A model generated the notes under the pieces. That model ran no database searches and was not told where the DNA came from. It saw only the letters and a program-made list of their open reading frames with translations. From Labilibaculum sp. (GTDB taxonomy: Bacteria; Bacteroidota; Bacteroidia; Bacteroidales; Marinifilaceae), in NCBI GenBank assembly GCA_016743925.1, contig JADGFH010000072.1, positions 1 to 13,558 on the forward strand: a DNA stretch of 13,558 nucleotides, in the 5' to 3' direction. Made by a program: the position numbers and the translations under genes. Shown here one piece after another: positions 1 to 7,900 of the stretch. Position 1 is the stretch's first letter. Each line of letters starts with the position of its first letter.

Positions 1-37
1 GTTAAGAAATTGTTGTGTGTGATAATTGGAGGTAAAC

Positions 38-79
38 ATGGAAATAGTAATTCATTTTCGTAAATACATGTGTGTGTAA
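38..79 (+). CDS. Possible 13-residue leader micro-ORF
   Basis: An ATG at 38 opens a 13-codon frame (MEIVIHFRKYMCV) ending in TAA at 77-79. GGAGGT at 28-33 sits 4 nt before the ATG, the same arrangement as at the protein A start. It could be a translated leader peptide upstream of protein A, 111 nt before its ATG. There is no attenuator-like hairpin or codon run, and an ORF this short occurs readily by chance, so the ribosome-binding-like sequence is the only support. Confidence 0.2.
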   Translation: MEIVIHFRKYMCV

Positions 80-132
80 TAGTTATTTGTCAAACATTAT
101 TTAAACTTAATAAAAATAAAGCGCGTCATCTA

Positions 133-161
133 TTGACATTGCAAGCTATCTTTCTTAATTT
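133..161 (+). promoter_or_regulatory. Weak candidate promoter upstream of protein A
   Basis: TTGACA at 133-138 is followed 17 nt later by TAATTT at 156-161, a partial match to a generic sigma-70 pair. An alternative Bacteroidota-type -7 element, TATCTTTC, lies at 147-154 and differs from TAnnTTTG in its last base, but it has no well-spaced -33 partner. Transcription could also begin before the window. This is only a candidate. Confidence 0.2.
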
Positions 162-180
162 CTATTCTATTGCATAAAAG

Positions 181-186
181 AGGAGG
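181..186 (+). promoter_or_regulatory. Shine-Dalgarno site deciding the start of protein A
   Basis: AGGAGG is followed by four bases (AAAG) and then the ATG at 191. It decides for ATG 191 over the in-frame TTG at 170, which has no such site. Strong Shine-Dalgarno sequences are uncommon in Bacteroidota, and none of the other main genes in this window has one, so this gene's translation may be unusually efficient. The 4-nt spacing is a little short. Confidence 0.6.
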
Positions 187-190
187 AAAG

Positions 191-3100
191 ATGAAGTTTA
201 AATACTTAGATGTTAAATCACTTAAAAAGAATTTTGGGCATAAGGATTCATCAGATAAGATTTCTAAAAGTCGTAGGAACTTTTTAAAAGGCCTTGGTTT
301 TGGGATACTTGCATTTCAACCAACTCTTAAATTATTTGCAAAAACATTAGATCATAATCTTAAATACACTTGGAACAAAAAGAAATTAGTATTCTATTCT
401 GATAACCAGCCATCATGGACAATAGATTCTAAAGCTTTTACAGGTAATCCGTTATTAAAATTTTATCCGAAGGGAAATGATTGGATAATACATTTGGAAG
501 GTGCCTGTTATCCTGGAACTGATATCCGCATTGACTTTAGAGCTGTACTCTACAAAGAATTTGATTGGCGGATTTTCATTCAATTTGCTCATATCGATCT
601 TTACTCAGATATGAATTTTTCTGATTGGATAAACGGGAAATCGACGCTGAATGGTACTGATTACTTGTCTGAAAAAGTAAAGTTAAGCGATGAATATTCA
701 CTAGATATTGATGATCATTTACACATCTTAATAGATAAATTCTGGAAAATTGAATTAAAGGGAAAACAGCTTGCCAATTTGATTATAAAAGACAAATCGA
801 TTCCACTAAATGAAATTTCATTAGCGCTACCCAATGAGGATTCTATAATGAATTATACCTCTAAAATAGAAGCCGACTGTAAGCTCTCTTTTAGAACTAA
901 TCAACACCAAGAACTTCTTTCTTCCTGGAAATTTCAGGAAAGTGATAAACAACTCTCGAGTATTAATCCTAAAAGCAAAAGCTATTCAATTATAAAAGGG
1001 AAGGATGAGAATCAAGATTTATTAAGTCTTCTTTTTTCTGAATTTAAAGATGATTCAGAGCCATTATTTTATTTCCATAAGGCAGCACAAAATGGTGTGA
1101 ATAATAAAATTGGTCTTTATAATCCTCAACTAGCTGTAGAGTTATCTGCTCGTGAAGAGAAGTTGATTCTTTTGGCTAGCCTAGCTGATAAGGGTGAGTG
1201 GTTATACGAGTCGGATAATGCTATGTTGATAGGAAATCAGCCAAATGAATCCTCTATTGAGTTTAGAGGATCGAATGGTTCAATTGATTTAATTCAGGGT
1301 AGTGCAAAGATTATCGCATCTCATTTTATACTGGCGGATGCAATCAGTCTTCCCATAGATTACCCCGAGCAACCAATTGTTGAATTAAATTTTCAAAACC
1401 AAAAGCTTAAAGCCAAGAAGAAGGTACTTAAAGATGCACGATTAGGGACAATTAAATTTAGAGAGAAAGAAATTATAAGACTAAGTGTTCTTAGGCCAGA
1501 GGACATGCTTTTTTTGCAATTTGAATTTTATAATTTCAAATATATTAAAAAGGATCAACAGAGTTTTTTGGAAATTGATAACCCGAAAAAACCTGCTGCT
1601 ATGATCGTCTTGTTTCCCCCTCAGCACACTTTAGAGCAAGCTTTTTGGGAAAATAATTCTTTGTCAGGTGGAGAGGGAAATGAAAATGTGATTTTACCTG
1701 CGAAATATATTAGAAGTGGTAAAAGTCGACTTGTTTTCAATGTTCCATCTAGTTTTGAAGGAATGCCAATTTTAATGGGTCAACTTTTAGATTGGTCTGC
1801 ATTTAAATTGAAGGTAAATTATAGAGCTAGGGTAATTGAACCAGTGAAAGTTGTATTCAATAAATTTCAAAAATTCACTCAAGCCAAGTTAGGTAACAAG
1901 CCATTTAAGCTTAAGCAAGCAAGTAAAGGAATTTTGAATATTGCGAATAATTCTAAGAATAGATTAAGTCGTGCTAATATATATCATTCTGAGCAATTGG
2001 ATGCGGTTTTACCATCCGCAGTAACAGGGCAATTATATACAAAAATTAATTATGCGGCATTAAAGGCAAATTTATTGGAGATGAGAAAACCTTCAACTTT
2101 TGAAACTTCAATCGAAGCACCTACTCGCTTGTTTATTTCACCTAATCAATTAGCTGGATTTGCGCACCAAAATAAAATACAGTTAAAAGATCATCAGGAG
2201 TTTTCAAAAGGGAATCTTAAAGATCTTAAATTTAATAATCCTCTTATTACCAATAAAGGAAAGCTATCAGAATTATGGCATTCTAGATTAGGAGTACGTT
2301 TGAAAAATGGAGAGATTGATGAAAGTTCGATGGAAGGTTTCAGAACAATTAGAGCTTTGTGGGCGCGCGATGCCAGAAGGAATTTAAAGCCAAAACCACC
2401 ACGAAATTCTCCTTTTAGGGCATCATTGGATAGTCGAGATAGACACAATATCGTTCATCAGACATCTAATTTTTTAATTAAAAATTACAAACCTCGTTCT
2501 GTTAAAGCCAATCGACTTATGCTTTCTTCACTAGGTGCTTGGGTTGATTTTTATGCTAATTTCGATTATCCTGATTTTCATGTACAGGCAGATTTGGAAT
2601 TGTTGGAATGGGAACATTTGGCAACACTTGGAAGAGATCATTACGTGAAGGTTGTTGAGGCAGGTTTTTTATTTCCTTTTGGTCATTCTGCTTCATTGGT
2701 GAAAATTACAGAACGGAAACCCGATAAAGCAACACGTACTGCAGTTAATCGGCAGCGAATGTATATTGTCATTTTAGAACCTGTGGTTTATTATCAAATG
2801 CGTGATCCGCAAAATGGATTTATTCCATTTCCTTTTCAATCGGCAGAAGTACTAGCAACGAAAACTCCTGATCTTGCGGAACCAGTTAACTTAAAAAATT
2901 TGGGAGGAGATTATAATTTCTGGATCAATTCAGGAGGAACAGAATTAGAATTTGATTTGCTTGTAGTTGATCAGGAAGGAGAAGAAAAGAAAATTCGAAC
3001 ACCAATGATCTTTGTTGGGAAATCGGCTGCTTACGATCAAACCAAAGCAGAAAAAATTGTGAATGCCTATAATGCCGAGTATAATCTTTCTAAAATAGAT

Positions 3101-4852
3101 TTTAATCATCAAGAAGTAGCCTATTCTCCTTCCTTGATAGAGGGTGATACGCAATTTGAAACCATTGATATTCATTACGGCGCACAAATATTAGAGAATA
3201 AGGCTTCTACAATATTAAAGTTTCATCCTACAATTAGAACTGCAAACATTAAAGTGCAAGCTGTTGAAGAGTTAACGGGGAATCCAGATCCTGTTCTTAT
3301 TGAGTTGAGAGATGATGACAATGCGGGAAAGATATTTGCAAAGGTTCTAGGGAACTTGAAAGCTGATTTTTCAGGAGGTTCAGATCAGTCAGGAGGATTC
3401 ATGAGTCCGAACACGCAGATTACTTCTCTTTCAAAATTGAAAGGACCATTGGGAGGTTCAGTTGATAAGTTAGAGAATATGGATTTTGATCCTGCAGAAT
3501 TTTTTGGTGCAGGTGGAGATATGCCCGTTGCTAAATTATTTGGTGCTGTCTCTATTTTTGAATTGCTTCTTGGAAATTTAAATTTCGGAGCAGAGGGAAA
3601 TCAGCAAGCTAATGCACTTAGTGGAATTAGTAATCAAATGGAAGGTATTAAGGAAGATATTCTGGAACAGCAAGCAGTTCTTGAAAATGCAGCAGCCAGT
3701 GCAAAAGTTGCCATAGAACAGGAGATTCAGAATCTTCAAAATCAGCTTTCGTCGAAAGTAAATGAATTGGAACAGCAATTAAGTGATCAAGTACCTAGAA
3801 TACCAAATTTTAATGCTTACCGAACGAATAAGGCATTTGTTGTAGAATACCGATGGATTCCTGAAATGGAAGCTAGTAAATCATTATTTGGCGGGTTTTT
3901 AACGGTTAATGTTCAAAAGCCAAAAGAAGCATTGCAAGTCTTAAGTAAATTGAGCAGACCTTTTGATACGTCTCAGAAAACGCAGTTTGGAGTTGATGCA
4001 TCATTTACCGATTTCTCTGTTGAAATAAAGGAATTGATAAAAGTAAGTTTTGAATCCTTAAAGTTTGGAGGCGGTTCAGGTAAAAAGGCTGATGTTAAGG
4101 TTGTGATGGCAGAGGAAGATTCTATTCTTTTTCTTGGCCCATTGAGTTTTGTGAATCAATTGCAAAATTTGATACCATCGAATGGTTTTGCCGATGGACC
4201 ATATATGAAACTATCTCCATCAGGAGTAAAAGCAGGTTTCGATTTGGCAATACCAAGTGTTGAAGTTGGGGTTTGTACCATTGCGAATATGACATTAGGT
4301 GCAGGAGTCCATTTGCCATTTACTGGAGCTCCTTTAACGCTTCAGTTTAATTTCTGTAAACGAGAAGCTCCATTTTTACTTACAGTTTCGGCCTTTGGTG
4401 GAGGTGGTTTCTTCTTGATGAAAACCAGCGTGAAAGGTTTCGTGGGGATGGAAGCTGCTTTTGAGTTTGGTGCTGCATTATCCATGAATTTTGGAGTCGC
4501 TAGCGGTGGAGTGTCTGTAATGGGAGGATTTTATTTCAGTATGGAAATTGTAGATGATCAGACACAAACAGTTTTAACAGGATACATCCGGATTAACGGA
4601 TATTTATCAATACTAGGAATTATAAGTCTTTCCATAGAAATTTATTTGGCCTTTGTGGCTATGTTCCAAAACGGAAAAGTTGAGAAATTATATGGAGAGG
4701 CTATTGTTAAGGTAAAAGTTGAGGTCTTGTTCTTTAGTAAAACAGTAACGCTAACAGCACGAAGAGAATTGAAAGGAGCTGATGCCGATCCTACTTTCCA
4801 AATGATAATGGAAGAAAATGATTGGTTAGAATATTGTGATGCTTACGCTTAA
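191..4852 (+). CDS. Giant uncharacterised protein with twin-arginine signal (protein A)
   Basis: Function unknown; 1553 residues. The reading frame is also open from a TTG at 170, but I chose ATG 191 because AGGAGG lies 4 nt upstream. Residues 1-50 look like a Tat signal: a basic n-region, S-R-R-N-F-L-K at 27-33, a short hydrophobic stretch, and possible cleavage after LFA (50). Residues 51 to about 620 are mixed and strand-rich. An Arg-rich stretch follows at about 717-755. A dense motif-like block spans 781-850, including GRDHYVKVV (814-822) and FLFPFGH (826-832), then TERK. A Gly/Ser-rich linker lies at about 1061-1090, FDPAEFFG at 1099-1106, and a predicted coiled coil at about 1145-1201. 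The Gly-rich C-terminus (1400-1553) has alternating hydrophobic strands and ends DWLEYCDAYA. From memory, these motifs resemble long uncharacterised proteins in other phyla; this is unverified. Export to the periplasm is inferred from the signal. It lies just upstream of protein B, its likely partner. The CDS is certain; the role is not. Confidence 0.93.
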   Translation: MKFKYLDVKSLKKNFGHKDSSDKISKSRRNFLKGLGFGILAFQPTLKLFAKTLDHNLKYTWNKKKLVFYSDNQPSWTIDSKAFTGNPLLKFYPKGNDWIIHLEGACYPGTDIRIDFRAVLYKEFDWRIFIQFAHIDLYSDMNFSDWINGKSTLNGTDYLSEKVKLSDEYSLDIDDHLHILIDKFWKIELKGKQLANLIIKDKSIPLNEISLALPNEDSIMNYTSKIEADCKLSFRTNQHQELLSSWKFQESDKQLSSINPKSKSYSIIKGKDENQDLLSLLFSEFKDDSEPLFYFHKAAQNGVNNKIGLYNPQLAVELSAREEKLILLASLADKGEWLYESDNAMLIGNQPNESSIEFRGSNGSIDLIQGSAKIIASHFILADAISLPIDYPEQPIVELNFQNQKLKAKKKVLKDARLGTIKFREKEIIRLSVLRPEDMLFLQFEFYNFKYIKKDQQSFLEIDNPKKPAAMIVLFPPQHTLEQAFWENNSLSGGEGNENVILPAKYIRSGKSRLVFNVPSSFEGMPILMGQLLDWSAFKLKVNYRARVIEPVKVVFNKFQKFTQAKLGNKPFKLKQASKGILNIANNSKNRLSRANIYHSEQLDAVLPSAVTGQLYTKINYAALKANLLEMRKPSTFETSIEAPTRLFISPNQLAGFAHQNKIQLKDHQEFSKGNLKDLKFNNPLITNKGKLSELWHSRLGVRLKNGEIDESSMEGFRTIRALWARDARRNLKPKPPRNSPFRASLDSRDRHNIVHQTSNFLIKNYKPRSVKANRLMLSSLGAWVDFYANFDYPDFHVQADLELLEWEHLATLGRDHYVKVVEAGFLFPFGHSASLVKITERKPDKATRTAVNRQRMYIVILEPVVYYQMRDPQNGFIPFPFQSAEVLATKTPDLAEPVNLKNLGGDYNFWINSGGTELEFDLLVVDQEGEEKKIRTPMIFVGKSAAYDQTKAEKIVNAYNAEYNLSKIDFNHQEVAYSPSLIEGDTQFETIDIHYGAQILENKASTILKFHPTIRTANIKVQAVEELTGNPDPVLIELRDDDNAGKIFAKVLGNLKADFSGGSDQSGGFMSPNTQITSLSKLKGPLGGSVDKLENMDFDPAEFFGAGGDMPVAKLFGAVSIFELLLGNLNFGAEGNQQANALSGISNQMEGIKEDILEQQAVLENAAASAKVAIEQEIQNLQNQLSSKVNELEQQLSDQVPRIPNFNAYRTNKAFVVEYRWIPEMEASKSLFGGFLTVNVQKPKEALQVLSKLSRPFDTSQKTQFGVDASFTDFSVEIKELIKVSFESLKFGGGSGKKADVKVVMAEEDSILFLGPLSFVNQLQNLIPSNGFADGPYMKLSPSGVKAGFDLAIPSVEVGVCTIANMTLGAGVHLPFTGAPLTLQFNFCKREAPFLLTVSAFGGGGFFLMKTSVKGFVGMEAAFEFGAALSMNFGVASGGVSVMGGFYFSMEIVDDQTQTVLTGYIRINGYLSILGIISLSIEIYLAFVAMFQNGKVEKLYGEAIVKVKVEVLFFSKTVTLTARRELKGADADPTFQMIMEENDWLEYCDAYA

Positions 4853-4878
4853 AATCTAATTTTCAAATTAAATAAGAT

Positions 4879-4962
4879 ATGAAACAACCAAATATAAGTG
4901 CTAAACATAGGAGAATAGGTTTAATTTGGGAGTTCCATATGGCATTGAAAAACAAATTATAA
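4879..4962 (+). CDS. Possible 27-residue small protein between proteins A and B
   Basis: A 27-codon frame starts at ATG 4879, 26 nt after the stop of protein A, and ends in TAA at 4960-4962, 4 nt before the ATG of protein B. The peptide begins MKQPNISAKHRRIG, continues through an aromatic/hydrophobic stretch (LIWEFHM) and ends ALKNKL; it is basic. No Shine-Dalgarno site precedes it, which is normal for this phylum. The stop-to-start spacing would suit translational coupling with protein B. It may be a real small gene, a coupling leader, or chance; only conservation could tell. Confidence 0.3.
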   Translation: MKQPNISAKHRRIGLIWEFHMALKNKL

Positions 4963-4966
4963 TCAT

Positions 4967-7900
4967 ATGAAACAATCCATCATATTTACTTGTTTACCCC
5001 ATCGAATTGATGAGCAAAATAATTTGGACTTTTCGGTTCAGGTATCCTTGCGTTTGGAAAATGCCACGTCTACAACATTGGCTTCTTTTCCTGATATGGA
5101 GAATTGGGTAAATAAAATTAGGAGCTCAGAATTCATGATTCGTTTAAAAAATGGCGATGAATTTCCTGTGAAATTAGATGAAAGCAAATTGGATGAAGAA
5201 TTATGGTTGAAATTAATGCACAAAGATATTCGAGTGGACGGATTTCAGCAGGAGGACCTTACCGTTACTAGAATTCATTCTTATCCTATTAAACATGTTC
5301 AGTCGTTTGTATTGGATACGTATAAAAAGCTTGGCATAGCAAGTCCAGATCGATTAATAGATCCATCTGTTCTTCGAGATCCGAAAGGTTTAGGTCAAAT
5401 ATCACGTTTCAAAAAAAGGGATACACCAAAGCAAAGACCTCCATCATCAAAAGAAAGAGTTCCTGTTTATACAGAATCTGACTTTCTAGATACGGATGAG
5501 TTTACGAGCAAAAGATTGGATACTATTAGAAAAAAGAATGGATTTATTCCTTTTCAATCAAATGCCGATCCTAAAAGAGATTTTGCTCAATTTCAAGATT
5601 TCCATAAAACGTACAAACCAACCAGAAAAACACCATTACCAAAAATTAAGAAACCAGAGTTTGAGTTTCATGATATCTTGGCTGTGAGTAGTAATTATTC
5701 TCAAATTCAAAGAAAACTGGGTGTAATTCTGGATTTCAGTTTTGAGGCTCCAAACAATATAGCTAAGCAAAATGCTTTTCGCTTAATCGTAAAAGGCTTG
5801 GATTTTAGCACTACTACAGAAATGTCTGTACCATTAACTGCTTATCGTTTAAGTTCCGATGGATTTTATGCTGATTCGAAACAGGCTAGTCCGATTAATT
5901 TGGGCTTTGTGAAAATTAATACTGATAAGTTTACTGCGTTTCAGATAGATACCGATGGAGTAGCTTTAAAGGTTAATCAGATGGTTGATAATAAAATACA
6001 GGAAGAGATTAAGCTAAAAGTTGTGGAATTGGAATTGGGACGAAGTAAGAAATTTAGCAATGGAGTTGTACCTGCTGATCCTCCAGAAAAAGAGGGACTA
6101 CCTACTTTGCGTTCGGCGGGTATTGGAATTGCCAGAAATGGAATGGGAGAGTATTTGAATGCTCGTTTTGTAAAAGCAAAACAATTGCAATCAAAAATCA
6201 TAGATCCAACGAAGTATGATAATGAGCTAAAACTGATTTTGTCTTCTGAAGTGTTATACGCAGATGATATAACGCAAGGATACAGAATGGATGTTGCGTA
6301 TTCTTCCGAACCTGAAAAATGGTATTCCTTGCACATGAGAAAGGAAAATTACTCTTATTTCGATTCTGATAATGTGGAAGAATTTATAGACGACATTACT
6401 CCTGATGAGGGTTTTATTCAATTGGCAGCTGCAGAAGATACCGAACAGGCCAATGAATTGTTTGTTGGAGAGAATATGATTCGATGGGAAGGTTGGAGTC
6501 TTTCAGTTCCAAAACCAGGTTTTGCGATAAACGAATCGGAAGATGATCATATCGATTCATCAAAACGGGTTGATTACGTAAATACTTCGAAGAATATTGA
6601 AGCAAAGAAATATCAATTCGATTCTACTCGAGAATTTCGATTGCATGCACAAACAAAATCGGTAAAAGGAACATTGCCTCGATTACGATTTGGTCGAGAT
6701 TATATGCTTCGGGTTCGAACCGTTGATTTGGCAGGAAACAGTGTTCCTCTAGAAATGCAAGCTGAAAATGTATCTGAAACAGTAATTCGTGGTTTTAGAT
6801 ATTATCGTTTTGATGCTTTAATGACACCAGTTTTGCTTTTAGGATCAGAATTGAAAGATGGAGAGGCTTTAGAAGAATTGGTTGTAAGAAGCAACTTTGA
6901 TTTAAGTACTGAAGAGTTTCAGCAACGGTATGGCGATATTGATTCAAGCTTGAATACAGAAGCTAATAGACACTTTTTGCCACCAAGAAATTCACAGTTA
7001 ATTGCGGAACAACATTCTAAATTCGATAAAGCATTTGGTGGAAACCCTACAGTTGCTAAAGAACTGTATCAATTGATTAGTTCGCATGAAGTACAATTGG
7101 AAAATGGGGAAAATGGAAAAGAGAAGGTTTATAAAGGAGAGAATGTTGATTTGATCTATTTACCAGATCCTGCAGCAGCAGGAGTTGCTTTGTTTTTAGC
7201 AGATGGATATGATGACTCGCATTCTCAGGTATTCGAACCTCGTTTGTTTAGTTTTTTTACGAATTCAGAATTGAGTCCTTCAGATACGAATGTGGATATT
7301 TCCGAAGATGAATGGTACAAAGCAAAATCTTTAAGGATTCAATTAATAGAGGGTGAAACAGCTTTCAATTGGATATCATCAGAAAGGTTATTGCAAGTAA
7401 GCTTGCCAAAAGGAGAAAGAATTAAACTAAAATTCTCCACTTTTTGGAGGGATAAAGATTTGGATGAACTTTCGGGAATGTGGCAATTGTTGAAAGAAGA
7501 CAATCCATCCAATATTGGTGAATTGAGAAAATTGGTAAGAACGGGCAGACATTGGATGATTAGTCCTGCTAGAGAACTGGAATTGACTCATGCGGTTCTT
7601 CAACCAGTTGTTGCGCCTGAAATAGAGAGAATCATTCCTGACAAGAATTATAATGATACTTTCTCATGGTTGAATACACGTTTTTCTGTACATGGCTTTT
7701 CTACACATAAGGTTGAATACATGGCGCGATGGCGCGATGCAATTGATGATCCTCGATCAACAGGTCCTGATTGGAAAGAAAATTCGGGCAACATTAAAGA
7801 AGTTGCGGTAGAATATCATGATAAAAGTGTGAAAAAGGGCAATCTACCAGAGAAGAAAGATCCCTCTAAGCAAATTAAAATGGCTGGACAAGAGAATCAA

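Noticed and set aside
170..190. TTG start for protein A
   Set aside because: It would place the AGGAGG site inside the coding region; ATG 191 has that site at workable spacing.
2194..2448. Reverse-strand ORF of 84 codons inside protein A
   Set aside because: Lies wholly opposite a clear coding frame, with low-complexity composition and no recognisable domain; a shadow ORF, as are those at 2945-3187, 3578-3778 and 4122-4319.
4857..4870. TAATTT-TC-AAATTA inverted repeat after protein A as a terminator
   Set aside because: All A-T, with an effective loop of 4 nt and no following T-tract; likely chance in AT-rich sequence.
5977..6336. Reverse-strand ORF of 119 codons inside protein B
   Set aside because: It overlaps conserved-looking motifs of protein B on the opposite strand and its Ser/Phe-rich composition is that of a complement frame. 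The short ORFs at 5038-5223, 5496-5687 and 6414-6605 fall in the same class.
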